DNA of 64,000 nucleotides from Thiobacillus thioparus DSM 505 (GCF_000373385.1 NZ_KB891316.1:62001-126000), one strand, 5' to 3'; positions 10,229 to 20,302 are shown, counted from the first letter of the stretch. The notes: generated by a model from the letters alone, not told the origin. Made by a program: numbers and translations.

Positions 10229-10718
10229 TCTGCTGAATCCATCCATACGTAAATGGTTGGGCATCGCCCTGGCTGTGATCGTGCTCGACCACCTGACGAA
10301 GTTCTGGGTATCGTCCGCGCTCGATTATCAGGAGGCCATCCCTGTGTTGCCGTTCTTTTCACTGGTACTGGTGCACAACACTGGCGCGGCATTCAGCTTT
10401 CTCGCTGACGCAGGCGGATGGCAACGCTGGTTCTTCATTACGGTAGGTGTCGTGGCGACCGTGGTCATCGTGCGCCTGCTGAAGCGCCACGCCCATGACA
10501 CGCATCTGGCATTCGCGCTGGCGCTGGTGCTCGGCGGGGCGCTCGGCAACGTGATCGACCGTGTGGTGCTCGGCCATGTGGTGGACTTCCTGTATTTCCA
10601 CTACAAGAGCTTCGCCTGGCCGGCGTTCAACGTGGCGGATTCCGCCATCACCGTCGGCGCCGCGCTGCTGATCTGGGACAGCCTGCGCGGCAAGCAGGCC
10701 ACGGCCAGCAAGCCATGA
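10221..10718 (+). CDS. lspA: prolipoprotein signal peptidase (signal peptidase II)
   Basis: Inner-membrane aspartyl protease that removes signal peptides from lipid-modified prolipoproteins. The 165-residue protein has four hydrophobic segments and both catalytic aspartates, in [10 protein letters not shown] and [11 protein letters not shown]. The ATG at 10221 ([12 protein letters not shown]) overlaps the end of ileS by eight bases; a longer reading frame upstream runs inside ileS and is not used. Its stop overlaps the fkpB start by four bases. Confidence 0.95.
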   Translation: MRDLLNPSIRKWLGIALAVIVLDHLTKFWVSSALDYQEAIPVLPFFSLVLVHNTGAAFSFLADAGGWQRWFFITVGVVATVVIVRLLKRHAHDTHLAFALALVLGGALGNVIDRVVLGHVVDFLYFHYKSFAWPAFNVADSAITVGAALLIWDSLRGKQATASKP

Positions 10719-11152
10719 ACGCACGTGCGGTTGTCGCCGGCGACACGTTCGAACTTCGCTATGCGCTGCGCCCACGTGGCGGCAACGACATCGTCTCCAA
10801 CTTCGACGACGTCGAACCGGAGACCCTTACGCTCGGCGACGGCACCCTGGCGCCGATGCTGGAGCAATGGCTGATCGATCTCGTTCCCGGCGAACGCCAC
10901 GTCTTCCTGCTCGACCCCTGGCAGGCCTTCGGCGCCAACCAGCCCGACCTGGTCCAGGTGCTGCCCAAAACCGACCTGCCCGCCGAAATGGAATTCGCGG
11001 TCGACCAACTGGTCGAATTCGCCATGCCCAACGGCCAGACACTGGCCGGCCGCATCCTTGAAATCGGCGACGACGCGGTGAAGATCGACTTCAACCACCC
11101 GCTCGCCGATCTGTCCATCGAGTTCGAAGTGGAAATCGTCCGCATCCTGTGA
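10715..11152 (+). CDS. fkpB: FKBP-type peptidyl-prolyl isomerase, SlpA/FkpB type
   Basis: A 145-residue cytoplasmic FKBP-type prolyl isomerase with an inserted IF-type chaperone domain, like SlyD/SlpA. Visible signs are [13 protein letters not shown] at the start, [20 protein letters not shown], and FDFN-like [17 protein letters not shown] at the end. It lies in the conserved lspA-fkpB-ispH order. No histidine-rich metal tail is present, which favours SlpA over SlyD. Confidence 0.85.
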   Translation: MNARAVVAGDTFELRYALRPRGGNDIVSNFDDVEPETLTLGDGTLAPMLEQWLIDLVPGERHVFLLDPWQAFGANQPDLVQVLPKTDLPAEMEFAVDQLVEFAMPNGQTLAGRILEIGDDAVKIDFNHPLADLSIEFEVEIVRIL

Positions 11153-11165
11153 CCCTGGAACGCCC

Positions 11166-12089
11166 ATGACTCCTACCATTCTTCTCGCCAACCCGCGCGG
11201 CTTCTGTGCCGGTGTCGATCGCGCCATCGCTATCGTCGAGCGTGCGCTGGAGAAATTCGGCGCACCGATCTACGTGCGTCACGAAGTCGTCCACAACACT
11301 TTCGTCGTCAACGACCTCAAGGCCAAGGGCGCCATCTTCGTCGAGGAACTTGCGGAAGTGCCCGCCGGGGCCACCGTCATCTTCAGCGCCCACGGCGTGT
11401 CGCAGGCAGTACGCGTCGAAGCCGAGGCACGTGGCCTCAACGTGTTCGACGCCACCTGCCCGCTGGTCACCAAAGTCCACGTCGAAGTCAGCAAGATGCG
11501 CAAAAAGGGATTCGAGATCGTGATGATCGGCCACAAGGGCCATCCCGAAGTCGAGGGCACGCTAGGGCAGTCGAACGGTGGCATGTATCTGGTCGAAACG
11601 CCGGAGGATGTCGCCGCCCTGCAGGTCAGCGATCCCGACAAGCTCGCCTATGTCACCCAGACCACGCTATCGGTTGATGATGCCGCGCGTGTGGTCGACG
11701 CCTTGCGTGCACGTTTTCCACACATTACCGGCCCGAAGAAGGACGACATCTGCTATGCCACGCAGAATCGGCAGGATGCGGTCAAGGCGCTGGCACCGCA
11801 GTGCGATGTGGTGATCGTGGTGGGGTCACCGACCAGTTCAAACTCCAACCGCCTGCGGGAAGTAGCCCGCAACCTGGGCGTGACCGCCTACATGGTCGAC
11901 AACGCGAGCGAAATCAATCCGCAGTGGATTGTAGGGAAGCAGCGCGTAGGGGTGACGGCCGGCGCCTCAGCCCCGGAGGTGCTAGTCCGGGAGGTCGTCG
12001 CACGCTTGGGACAACTCGGCGCAGGTGAGATCGAGAACCTGGCGGGTGTCCAGGAAAACGTGGGGTTCCCCCTGCCCAAAGGTCTGTAA
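11166..12089 (+). CDS. ispH: 4-hydroxy-3-methylbut-2-enyl diphosphate reductase
   Basis: Last enzyme of the MEP isoprenoid pathway; reduces HMBPP to IPP and DMAPP with a 4Fe-4S cluster. The 307-residue protein keeps three cysteines in canonical contexts: [10 protein letters not shown] (C14), DATCPLV, and [27 protein letters not shown] is also diagnostic. It closes the ribF-ileS-lspA-fkpB-ispH block and is convergent with the pilin operon. Confidence 0.96.
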   Translation: MTPTILLANPRGFCAGVDRAIAIVERALEKFGAPIYVRHEVVHNTFVVNDLKAKGAIFVEELAEVPAGATVIFSAHGVSQAVRVEAEARGLNVFDATCPLVTKVHVEVSKMRKKGFEIVMIGHKGHPEVEGTLGQSNGGMYLVETPEDVAALQVSDPDKLAYVTQTTLSVDDAARVVDALRARFPHITGPKKDDICYATQNRQDAVKALAPQCDVVIVVGSPTSSNSNRLREVARNLGVTAYMVDNASEINPQWIVGKQRVGVTAGASAPEVLVREVVARLGQLGAGEIENLAGVQENVGFPLPKGL

Positions 12090-12106
12090 AAACTGGGACG
12101 GAATAT

Positions 12107-12129
12107 CGCCGACGGGCGGCATGTCGGCG
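12107..12129 (+). terminator. hairpin downstream of ispH, possible weak terminator
   Basis: A 7-bp stem CGCCGAC / GTCGGCG around a nine-base loop starts 18 bases after the ispH stop, between ispH (+) and pilE (-). No T-run follows directly, so it is not a canonical intrinsic terminator. Confidence 0.3.
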
Positions 12130-12150
12130 GCGGCATGACTGAACCTTCTA

Positions 12151-12585
12151 TTATTTTCCCCAGCAATCTGCCACGTTACCGCCAGCCCCCTGCAGGCCGG
12201 TATTCGTTAGCGTCAGTGTGCCGCATGTATCTCCTATCATCACTCCCGTTGGTGCGGCGGAAAGCGTAAAAGTTTGCGCCGGCGCAGCCCCCATCGCAAC
12301 CGTGATGTTGTATTTGGCCGCACCATTGACCGGACTTACCTGACGTGGTAACTGTGAGCTGTCAATCGCGTTGCCTGCACTGTCCTGGTCGTAGCGGTTG
12401 GCAGTTGTGAAATTGCGCTCCAGAAACTGCGCGTTTTCAAGCAGCAGCGAGCGTGCCTCGGCCCGGCTAGCCCGCTGCACGTATTGTGTGTACGACGGGT
12501 AGGCAATCGCCGCCAGAATGCCGATGACGGCCACTGTGATCATCAACTCGATCAATGTGAATCCTGAGTGGCTGGTCTTTTTCAT
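12151..12585 (-). CDS. pilE: type IV pilin-like protein, PilE type
   Basis: A 144-residue prepilin: short leader MKKTSHSG, then [18 protein letters not shown], with cleavage after Gly and Glu at +5. The globular part carries two cysteines near the C-terminus (GDTCGTL and VADCWGK) that would form the usual disulphide loop. An AGAGGTG ribosome site five bases upstream decides the ATG at 12583-12585. It is the last gene of the minor-pilin operon after pilY1, the position of PilE in Pseudomonas, so a minor rather than major pilin is likely. Confidence 0.88.
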   Translation of the reverse strand: MKKTSHSGFTLIELMITVAVIGILAAIAYPSYTQYVQRASRAEARSLLLENAQFLERNFTTANRYDQDSAGNAIDSSQLPRQVSPVNGAAKYNITVAMGAAPAQTFTLSAAPTGVMIGDTCGTLTLTNTGLQGAGGNVADCWGK

Positions 12586-12609
12586 ATTCACCTCTGATCC
12601 GATCAATGC

Positions 12610-15600
12610 TTACTGCGGGAAAAGCTGACGCCACGATGTCCTGGGAACACCTGTCGTTCCCTTTTCCTCCACCACCACGATACCGCCTGCGGTGCCACTG
12701 CCCACTTTGTATTCTTTCTCGCCCGCGCTGATGACGGTAGGCGACTTGAGCAAGCCCTCACTGGCGAGTTTTTTGCCGCTGACTGCAGCATTCACCGTAG
12801 AGCCACCCGAGGTGTAGCTCACATAATCCGAACTGTCGAAGACGGTGTCGCCATTGAAGTTGAACACGCTGTAAGGCAGCCCTGCCCCCGTGAAGGCATC
12901 CACCTCCGTCAGCCAACTGTAGCCCCCTTGGTCGCACACTGCCGCGGACGGCACGATGGACGTGAAGATCACGCGTCCGTAACGCAGCAACGGCACGCTG
13001 ACGATGCGCTCACCCAGGTTCGTCGGCGTGTTGGGCGACAGCAGGTCGAGATACCAGCCCTTCTTGGCGGATCCTCCCGAATAGCTGAACGCAGTGGTGC
13101 TGACCACACGCACCACGTCCGAGTTGGTGGCCGAATACGGGCCCTCGTACACGAAGCTCTGCCCTTGCAGATCGCTACGGCCATTAGTGATTTTCGAGCC
13201 GGAATCCAGGATGCCATACCCCGTTTGCGTATTGGTCGGGCCGATATCGGAGTTGCCCAAGTATTTTCCGGTGCCGAAGTAGATCATGTAGCCCGACTGT
13301 CCGCTCGGCGCCGCACCAATCTCCAGGGGACTGGTGATGGGCTGCGCTGTCGTTCCGATCATCGCCTGGAATAGCGGGGATGGCGTTGAGCCGGTTTTGT
13401 ATGCGACTTTCCAAGAACCCGTCGTAGCACCGCTCACATCAAACTTCCACACGTTGCCTTTCAGATCGCCCGCATAGATCGCATCGACGATGCGGTCGCC
13501 GGTCGTATCCAGCAAAGCGGGTTCGGACAGGCCGTTGTCGGTGCCGACCCCAGTATCGATCTTGATCACGGGCAAGCCCAGCGACTTGTCCAGCGGCACC
13601 ATATACAGCAACGCATGCTGGTTGGCACTGTTGTAGCCGTTTCCGAACACGGCATACCAGTTGCCATCGTTCATACGCGCCACGAATGCGTGTCCCATGA
13701 TGTTGCCGAGGTCGTTTGTATCGGTGAACTCCCACATGACCTTGCTTGCATCGAACGCATCCGGGTCGGTGATGTCCAGCGCGAATACCGCCTTGCCACC
13801 TGCCCCGAGCGTACCCAGCAGGACGGTTTTCCAAGCCGCTCCCAGATACGCGTCACCCGAATTGGGTGATCCGTCGACAAAATACTGGTGCTGGTAGGTC
13901 GGACTGGCCAGATTCTTCAAATTCGGAATGACGGCATTGGGCACGTAGGTGAACAATTCTTGTCCACCGCCCCCCGCTGCCGTGTCGGATGCATTGATGG
14001 CATGCAGCATGCCGTCGTTGGAGCCTACATAAAGCGCTGGTTTCCGGCCCGCCTTGAAGGTGGTACGGAAGGTCGTGTAGGCAGCCTGCTCAGTGGCAGA
14101 CAGGCCGCTGCCCGGCTGATCGTAACCGTAGCTTTCAACCGCCACATAATGTGGGTCCGAGTTGACGATGTCGCCCAGCAGCGTGCTGCGTTTGCGGTAG
14201 GTTCCATTCGCCTCGTTCGATTGATCTCCCCGTATGTAATCAAGGACGGGGCTGCTTCCGTTGGAAGCATTCGCACTGTCGATCGCGTTTTTCTGCGTGC
14301 TGGTGATCGCCCCCCAGAGGAAGTCGGACCCAGCGCCGGCATTCCAGGCCGAGCCGTCCCAGGTTGCGATCTTGCGTGAAGCGGCAGCCGGGATATTGGT
14401 GCTATCGCTGGCATCCCAACTTGGGGTACCTGGCGCACCCGTCGAACTCAGCGGAATGGCCTTCAGTTCGCCATACCAGCCCGGCGTATGGAACAAGGCC
14501 TGATAAACGTGGGTGTTGGTGTCCAGGCGGGTGGAGTTGGTGGCGATGGCGGACGCCGACGCATCAGCCGTGGCCGCCGCCTCAAATACCTTGCCCAGCG
14601 CGTCGTACAGGCCAGCAGGGTTGGTCACCTTGAAGTAATTGTCAGGGACACCATCCGCACCTGCTGCACCTGTTTTATTGTTTTTGACGTCCCAGTTCCC
14701 GCTCAGATAATCGGCGCTGCCGTATTTAGCCGCATACCAGAGCGGGTTTTCCAGCAGCTTTGCTGCAGAGGAGCCAAGATCAAAGGTTCTGTAGGTCGGC
14801 CCTGTTACCGTTCCAGGACGGGTTGCGATCGAGGTGAAATTCTGGCCCCCGGGTCGCAGGATATCAAGATAGGTTCCGTCCGCGTCGCTTCCGGTCACAG
14901 TGTAGCCGAAGCGAAGCGTGTGTCCCGCTTGGGCATAATTGGTTTGTGCAGTAATCTTGAATTCATTGGAGGACACTGCCGGCGAACAGGCCGTGCCGAC
15001 GCAGAAATCGATCAATTCCTTGCCGTCCAGGTCGTAGTCATTGCCCCAGGTGGAGTCCTCCCAGGACATCTCCAACTGACCACTGACGATATTGCCGCCT
15101 GACATGTTCAGGCTCAGCACTTTCATATCCGTCAGCGAGCATACACGCCAGCCTGAAGTGGAAGCCGTCGCGTTCGGGTCGCTGTTTGCCTGACAGGCGG
15201 GCAGGAAACTGATCGTCCCGCCAGATACCGGGATTTCCAGCTTGGGCAGGCTTTCGGCCAACGCAACCGTATAGGTGCCCATCGGCTGACGCGCCGCGTA
15301 GTCCGGCTTATAGTTGCCCTTGCTCGGATCGCCCCAGCGATTAGTGCGATCAGCCTTATATAGCGGACGTAAATCCACCGTCTGGTTGGAATACGCCAGG
15401 CCGGCGATGAAATAGGTACCTTTCAGGCTCGGGCCTTCGGGACAGATGCCCTTGGCATTTTTCAGATCCGCTAGCGTCTTGCCCGTGCACTGGTTATCCG
15501 AGGTCACGGAGTTGTCACCGATCAGATAGCTGCCGGAAATTCCTTCCTTGGTCCCCACCGCCGTCGTCAACACCGCCGGATTCAGGCCGGGTACATCAGA

Positions 15601-16968
15601 TGCTGAAGAAAAGTCGTCGTCGTCAAATGAGCCCAGGCCCGTGGAAAGCACGATGGTATTAGACAGCGCGCACCATTCGGTACTCGGCAACGGATCACTC
15701 CAGGTCACCTTGGGCAGGTTGGGGATGATACTGGCATCTGATGTGTCAAAGGCATTACTCGGCGATGTATTGCCGGCAAAATAGCGCAAGCTTTCCAGAT
15801 ACATTTCGGACAAGGGATTGCCCCAGTCGACGCACTCGCCATTGTTAAAGGTGAGAATTCCTGGCGTGCCACAGTTGTATTGATACTTATGCGTGCCAAA
15901 ATCCCAGCCGGCAATCCGGAACCGGTTGATGGTGTTGACGATACCGTAATCGCTCGCGCCCTGGTTGATGAATTGTCCAGTTGCGGTGTTAATCTCGTTG
16001 TCAGTTGCTGTTGTGTTTCCACTCATCCAAGTAGTATTTTTACGCAGAACACCTCCCGACTTGTTTTTGCTATAGCTCCCCGTCAAGAGTCCAAAACGCA
16101 CCCGGGCAGCAGCTGTGCTTTCCCCATATTTCTGCAATAAGCCAGTAGGTTTCTTATTGCTCCCATACGTCGTGCAGTTATCTTCCTCTTTGCCGGACAC
16201 GCACACTGCAACTCGCGCAGTCAGGGTAGTAATGGATCCTGATGAAGGTTTATCTCCCACAGCACCGCTACCTGCACCGCATTGCTGGCCGTCATAAAAC
16301 GCCCAGTTGGTCCAGGACCCCGAGGCAACCTGAAGCGCAGGCGCTACGGTCGTACTATTCGACTGGCCACTCGTGGCAGGCGTAACGTTACAAATTGAAA
16401 TTGACGAATATGAGTAAGGCGTAAATTTCGCCACATCCGTCGCACCACCGGCCGGCGCAAATATTTTGGCAAACGCATGCACATCATTCGGAAGCATGGC
16501 ACGTTCCAGTACCGTGTCCCCCAGCGCAGTGCCATTATTATCGGTTGAGCGGTAGCCGCCGTATAACACCTTGCGTAGCACGTCCATCCGTGTCATGGCT
16601 GCCCAGTTAAGGAAATTACCACTCCATTGAGACGAACATTCGTGGCTATTTAAACCGCCAGCCGTTCCCGCTGGCTCGAAACGGCCACCACTTCCAGAAG
16701 TGTAGCTATAGCAGCGCTTAGGATTAAAGTAACCGTAATATTCGACTGTATCGGTATAACTTGTGTCCAATACGCCGTCACCATTCAGGTCGGAATAGTC
16801 GTTATAGGCCTTCATCGACAGTTGGTGATCGCGCGACATGACCAGCATCATGCGAGGGTCAGGCGGGTTGAGGAACACCGGCTTTTGGGCAATATCGACT
16901 GCCGCGCCAGCCAATGGCGACAGTGTGGCGAGGACCAGTCCGAGTATGAGGGCGTTGATGCGTTTCAT
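12610..16968 (-). CDS. pilY1: type IV pilus tip/assembly protein PilY1
   Basis: A 1452-residue secreted protein with signal peptide MKRINALILGLVLATLSPLAGA. The C-terminal third is a PilY1 beta-propeller, with GSNDGMLHAINA and a calcium loop in DTTGDRIVDAIYAGDLKGNV. An EF-hand-like DLNGDGVLD lies near residue 60 and FNFNGDTVFDSSD near the C-terminus. The N-terminal domain has MLVMSRDHQLSM where other PilY1 proteins have a DxSxS metal site of a von Willebrand A fold, so a MIDAS site is not evident. RGD occurs in YIRGDQSN. The protein works with minor pilins at the pilus tip in adhesion and retraction control. It is longer than the roughly 1160-residue Pseudomonas protein. Confidence 0.92.
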   Translation of the reverse strand: MKRINALILGLVLATLSPLAGAAVDIAQKPVFLNPPDPRMMLVMSRDHQLSMKAYNDYSDLNGDGVLDTSYTDTVEYYGYFNPKRCYSYTSGSGGRFEPAGTAGGLNSHECSSQWSGNFLNWAAMTRMDVLRKVLYGGYRSTDNNGTALGDTVLERAMLPNDVHAFAKIFAPAGGATDVAKFTPYSYSSISICNVTPATSGQSNSTTVAPALQVASGSWTNWAFYDGQQCGAGSGAVGDKPSSGSITTLTARVAVCVSGKEEDNCTTYGSNKKPTGLLQKYGESTAAARVRFGLLTGSYSKNKSGGVLRKNTTWMSGNTTATDNEINTATGQFINQGASDYGIVNTINRFRIAGWDFGTHKYQYNCGTPGILTFNNGECVDWGNPLSEMYLESLRYFAGNTSPSNAFDTSDASIIPNLPKVTWSDPLPSTEWCALSNTIVLSTGLGSFDDDDFSSASDVPGLNPAVLTTAVGTKEGISGSYLIGDNSVTSDNQCTGKTLADLKNAKGICPEGPSLKGTYFIAGLAYSNQTVDLRPLYKADRTNRWGDPSKGNYKPDYAARQPMGTYTVALAESLPKLEIPVSGGTISFLPACQANSDPNATASTSGWRVCSLTDMKVLSLNMSGGNIVSGQLEMSWEDSTWGNDYDLDGKELIDFCVGTACSPAVSSNEFKITAQTNYAQAGHTLRFGYTVTGSDADGTYLDILRPGGQNFTSIATRPGTVTGPTYRTFDLGSSAAKLLENPLWYAAKYGSADYLSGNWDVKNNKTGAAGADGVPDNYFKVTNPAGLYDALGKVFEAAATADASASAIATNSTRLDTNTHVYQALFHTPGWYGELKAIPLSSTGAPGTPSWDASDSTNIPAAASRKIATWDGSAWNAGAGSDFLWGAITSTQKNAIDSANASNGSSPVLDYIRGDQSNEANGTYRKRSTLLGDIVNSDPHYVAVESYGYDQPGSGLSATEQAAYTTFRTTFKAGRKPALYVGSNDGMLHAINASDTAAGGGGQELFTYVPNAVIPNLKNLASPTYQHQYFVDGSPNSGDAYLGAAWKTVLLGTLGAGGKAVFALDITDPDAFDASKVMWEFTDTNDLGNIMGHAFVARMNDGNWYAVFGNGYNSANQHALLYMVPLDKSLGLPVIKIDTGVGTDNGLSEPALLDTTGDRIVDAIYAGDLKGNVWKFDVSGATTGSWKVAYKTGSTPSPLFQAMIGTTAQPITSPLEIGAAPSGQSGYMIYFGTGKYLGNSDIGPTNTQTGYGILDSGSKITNGRSDLQGQSFVYEGPYSATNSDVVRVVSTTAFSYSGGSAKKGWYLDLLSPNTPTNLGERIVSVPLLRYGRVIFTSIVPSAAVCDQGGYSWLTEVDAFTGAGLPYSVFNFNGDTVFDSSDYVSYTSGGSTVNAAVSGKKLASEGLLKSPTVISAGEKEYKVGSGTAGGIVVVEEKGTTGVPRTSWRQLFPQ

Positions 16969-16992
16969 GTTCGATGCTCCAGAGTATCGGCA

Positions 16993-17508
16993 CTAGCGGC
17001 GATAAGTTTCCTGCAGATAGATATGGGTATTGGGATTGCCGCCGGTCCCGCGTGCAGTAATCCGATACATGCCCGACTCGGTTATCGGGCCGGACTTCAA
17101 GCTGAATCCGCCTGCGACCCCACTGGGTATCTGCTCGACCACGAAACTGGGGGCCGAATAGACACCAGCCGGGACGGTGGAGACCGCAACTGAATCCGTT
17201 CCCCAGTTGTGCGTTTGTATCCAGTAGGACGTATTGCTGCGGGTACTGCTTGGCGTCAGATAGGCCCCTGTTGCTGCGAAAGTAGGCAAGGATGCACCGT
17301 TGAGAACCGATTCGCCTGAGCGCAAAGCTGCCTCGGCGGCCTGGAACGCCAGATCGATATCGCGTGCATTGCCTGACATTTTTTCTTCGAGCAGGGTGGT
17401 GCGCAGCGCCGCCATCGAAATCAGGGTGAGGACGACCATGAAGATCAGGCCGGTGATGAGGGCGACACCACGCTCGGCGCGCGGCACGGTATGGGTCATC
17501 GTGTTCAT
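16993..17508 (-). CDS. pilX: minor pilin PilX
   Basis: A 171-residue minor pilin. A 14-residue leader ends in AERG and is followed by VALITGLIFMVVLTLISMAAL. The +5 residue is Thr rather than Glu, as in GspK/PilX-like tip pilins that cap the fibre. LRTTLLEEKMSGNARDIDLAFQAAEAALRSGE is the conserved PilX stretch, given here in parts: LLEEKMSGN and AFQAAEAAL. It overlaps pilW by four bases (ATGA). Confidence 0.9.
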   Translation of the reverse strand: MNTMTHTVPRAERGVALITGLIFMVVLTLISMAALRTTLLEEKMSGNARDIDLAFQAAEAALRSGESVLNGASLPTFAATGAYLTPSSTRSNTSYWIQTHNWGTDSVAVSTVPAGVYSAPSFVVEQIPSGVAGGFSLKSGPITESGMYRITARGTGGNPNTHIYLQETYRR

Positions 17509-18551
17509 GGCAGGCGGTTGCGAACCCCGATCGTGGTTGTCAAGACTTGGTACATGCGCCGGTCCCCGGCAGGCACGGCGGCATTGTTGTAGTTGTAGGT
17601 TTGCTGGGAGGTGACGATATTGTTGTCGGGGCTGGCCATCAGCAGGCTGATCCTGACCGCCACCACCCGGTCCCAGTTCGCGACCGCACCGGCCGTGACG
17701 TAGCTGTCCACGGCGCCGTCCGAATTGGTATCGATGCCGTACTGGATCTGCATGTTCTGGACGCCGTCAGCCAGTTCCACGGGATTGCTCGCGCTGGTGG
17801 CGAGGAAGTTGTCGTACACCCACAACGCGGGACGACCGCTCGCACCCGTGCGGATGAAATAGGTCTTGCTCTGCATCTTGGCAATTTCGCCGTTGACGAA
17901 GTTGTGGCCAAGATCTTGGGTGGCGTTGCCCGGCGTTCCCGTGCCGGTATTGTGAACGACGTTCTGCCCGCCCCCCGTTGAGTTGAAATTGGTAATCTGG
18001 AAAACAGTGGCATTCGTGCAATCGGTCACCATGGCGATGTCGCCGATCGCCAGATCGTTAGGCGTCGTAACCTTGAGATCGGCCGAGGTGTTGCCCGGCT
18101 GCTGTGTCACGTACGCGCCCATGCCTGCCGTGCTGCGCAGGACGACGGCATCCGTCCCGGGCAGGATGTTCAGCGTATCCAGCCCGCCGGTTCCGGTGGG
18201 CAGGGCGGGCGACCAGCTGGCGCTCTGCGCGTCGTAGCCGGCGAGCGGCTGACCGAAGTTGTAGGCGTTGAGCGAACTGTTGTTCAGAGTGTTGTTGAAC
18301 GTGCCACTGCCGCTCGCACAGCCGCGATAGCCAGCCATGCGAATGTCGCGGGTCAGGGTGTCCATTGCATAGCGCGCGGTTTCCTGCATGCGCGACATGT
18401 TGTCGGCGGTACGGAAAGCGCCCCGGCTGCCGATGTAGAGGTAGCCGACCGCGCCGACCACAATGAACCCGATAGTGATCGCCACCATGAGTTCGACCAG
18501 GCTGAAGCCGGCCTGAGATTTTGCCTGAGTGGGGGTCATGGGTGTTTTCAT
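17505..18551 (-). CDS. pilW: minor pilin PilW
   Basis: A 348-residue prepilin. Leader MKTPMTPTQAKSQAG is followed by FSLVELMVAITIGFIVVGAV with Glu at +5. Then SRGAFRTADNMSRMQETARYAMDTLTRDIRMAGYRGC, a PilW hallmark, seen here as RMQETARYAMDTL and DIRMAGYRGC. PilW joins PilV, PilX, FimT and PilY1 in the priming complex of type IVa pili. Both its start and stop overlap the neighbours by four bases. Confidence 0.9.
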   Translation of the reverse strand: MKTPMTPTQAKSQAGFSLVELMVAITIGFIVVGAVGYLYIGSRGAFRTADNMSRMQETARYAMDTLTRDIRMAGYRGCASGSGTFNNTLNNSSLNAYNFGQPLAGYDAQSASWSPALPTGTGGLDTLNILPGTDAVVLRSTAGMGAYVTQQPGNTSADLKVTTPNDLAIGDIAMVTDCTNATVFQITNFNSTGGGQNVVHNTGTGTPGNATQDLGHNFVNGEIAKMQSKTYFIRTGASGRPALWVYDNFLATSASNPVELADGVQNMQIQYGIDTNSDGAVDSYVTAGAVANWDRVVAVRISLLMASPDNNIVTSQQTYNYNNAAVPAGDRRMYQVLTTTIGVRNRLP

Positions 18552-19015
18552 AGCCGGGTCTGGATCGTGAATTGCTGGGCCGAGTCGCCGGCGTTACCTG
18601 TGCTCGTGTCGTGCTTCCCGACTCCTCGGCTATCGTTCCACTGCACCGTGATGGTTACGGTGCGATTGGCTTGAACGGCTATTGCACCATCCCCGGCTGG
18701 CAGCGCACAGGCGACCTGGTTTTTCCAGTCGGTCAGTTCGTTCGCTGCCATCGTCGCGCCGGCCAGGACCGGGGTCGCTGCGCAGGTGGCCGGGCTGCCA
18801 AGGGCCGTGTTGTAATTGCTGGCCAACGCCGCGGCCCGGTCGACACGCATGCGGTCGACGATGTCGTAGGCCAGCCAGGTGGCCTGGGTGCGCTGGTACG
18901 CGCTCTGGTTGTTGCGGACGCTGGCCGTCATCAGGCCAGCCAGGCCGAGCAGGCCGATGGCCAGCACCAGCACCGCGACCAGCACTTCGAGCAGGGTAAA
19001 ACCGGACTGTTTCAT
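18548..19015 (-). CDS. pilV: minor pilin PilV
   Basis: A 155-residue prepilin starting MKQSG / FTLLEVLVAVLVLAIGLLGL with the prepilin peptidase glycine and Glu +5. The following AYQRTQATWLAYDIVDRMR is typical of PilV. Three in-frame ATGs compete (19027, 19021, 19015). The last is chosen because GAGG lies six bases upstream and gives a normal short leader; the first would overlap the fimT stop by four bases and is the main alternative. It couples to pilW through an ATGA overlap. Confidence 0.87.
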   Translation of the reverse strand: MKQSGFTLLEVLVAVLVLAIGLLGLAGLMTASVRNNQSAYQRTQATWLAYDIVDRMRVDRAAALASNYNTALGSPATCAATPVLAGATMAANELTDWKNQVACALPAGDGAIAVQANRTVTITVQWNDSRGVGKHDTSTGNAGDSAQQFTIQTRL

Positions 19016-19023
19016 TCGCATCC

Positions 19024-19515
19024 TCATGGGCAGACAGCGTCGGCGACGTACGGGCGCCCGGTCAGCTCGACCTGGATGGCCCGCCCCTTGACGGTGGCGG
19101 GGGCGGGGGGGCACAGCGTCAGGGTGGTGGCCGCAGCAAGGGTGGTGCGGCCATTCGGCGTATAGGTAATGGTGGTCACTGCGCCGGCCGACAGCGTGTT
19201 GCCACCGGTGAGGGCAGGCTGCACGCGAATGACGCCCGACGCATCGCGCACGATCAAGCCCTGCATCCAGCCGCCCGTGCAACTGCTGCCATTGCTGCTG
19301 GCGCACACGCTGACCTGAGCGCCCCGCTTGACGGCCTCGCTGCGCGCCAGGCTGAGCGCGCCGACGATTTCGTTGGCCTGCGATGCCATGCGGCTGTTCA
19401 TCACGAACATCTGATAATTCGGGACGGCAACGGTCAGCAGAATGACCGCCACGGCCAGTGTGACCAGCAATTCGATCAGGGTAAAGCCGCGCGATGTGTC
19501 CGAGGCGTCGATCAT
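19024..19515 (-). CDS. fimT: GspH/FimT family minor pilin (first copy)
   Basis: A 163-residue prepilin with leader MIDASDTSRG and mature FTLIELLVTLAVAVILLTVAV. The NEIVGALSLARSEAVKRG stretch near residue 50 is the FimT/GspH signature. Cysteines in ASSNGSSCTGG and near the C-terminus probably pair. It precedes pilV and lies 176 bases after a second FimT-like gene, so this pilus has two such pilins, as in several gammaproteobacterial fimT/fimU clusters. Confidence 0.85.
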   Translation of the reverse strand: MIDASDTSRGFTLIELLVTLAVAVILLTVAVPNYQMFVMNSRMASQANEIVGALSLARSEAVKRGAQVSVCASSNGSSCTGGWMQGLIVRDASGVIRVQPALTGGNTLSAGAVTTITYTPNGRTTLAAATTLTLCPPAPATVKGRAIQVELTGRPYVADAVCP

Positions 19516-19691
19516 GTTATTCAGGTTCTCATTTCACGCTGCCACCTTAAGAAGCGGGGGCGGTGATGTCCAGTTCCGCAAGACGAATGGCAGGATTGGG
19601 TTTATGAACGGCCAAACCCCGCCGGCACTGTGTTTCAGCAATCCACAATACTTAACGTCACGGGCGAGACCAACTTGAGCAGCTGGCGAGA

Positions 19692-20213
19692 TCAGCAGAT
19701 ACCTGAGAGGAGACGGGGACGCCCAGTGTTATTGATAATGATGTCGCGTCGATTGCCCGAGTTACAAATTTGGATGGTGCCATTGGGCAGACTTAACCCC
19801 TGGCTTCTCCCAGTTGGAAGATAGCTGACGTAGCGGCTGTAGTTCGTGCCTGTAGTGATGATCACCGCTGAATTGACAGTGTCCTGTACTCTCAACACCA
19901 CGTCACCCGAATCGACCACACCAGGCGTGCCACCATCGACAAATACCAGCCAGCCCTCGTGCCAGTTGGCCGTGGCATCGCAAGCCGATGGGACGGCCCC
20001 CGCATCGCCTGTCTTGCACACAGTAACGCGCATGCCCCGCTTGACGGCTTCGGACCGCGCCAGTTGCAGGTCCGTCACCAGATCGTTGGTCACGGCCGCC
20101 AGCCTGCTGGTGCTCGTCAGAAATCCATAGCCTGGAACAGCAATCGCCAATAAAATCGACCCTACCGCCAGCACAACCAGCAGTTCCACCAGTGTGAAGC
20201 CACGCCATCCCAT
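19692..20213 (-). CDS. GspH/FimT family minor pilin (second copy, FimU-like)
   Basis: A 173-residue prepilin. MGWRG leader, then FTLVELLVVLAVGSILLAIAV, with DLVTDLQLARSEAVKRGMRV as the family signature. The ATG at 20211-20213 follows a strong GGGAGGGGGAA ribosome site; an upstream in-frame extension is rejected. It is the first gene of the minor-pilin operon, divergent from thiO over about 90 bases that must hold both promoters. By position it could be called FimU. Confidence 0.84.
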   Translation of the reverse strand: MGWRGFTLVELLVVLAVGSILLAIAVPGYGFLTSTSRLAAVTNDLVTDLQLARSEAVKRGMRVTVCKTGDAGAVPSACDATANWHEGWLVFVDGGTPGVVDSGDVVLRVQDTVNSAVIITTGTNYSRYVSYLPTGRSQGLSLPNGTIQICNSGNRRDIIINNTGRPRLLSGIC

Positions 20214-20302
20214 TTCCCCCTCCCTCGCTTTTTTATATGGGAATGTCAGCTTGCCACGCTGTAGACGACGCATCTATACAACTTTAGTCGTAGGTTCAGC
20301 CC

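Noticed and set aside
20214-20302. Possible sigma-54 site for the minor-pilin operon (TGGCAAGC...)
   Set aside because: The GC doublet expected ten bases after GG is absent, so the -24/-12 pattern is not met.
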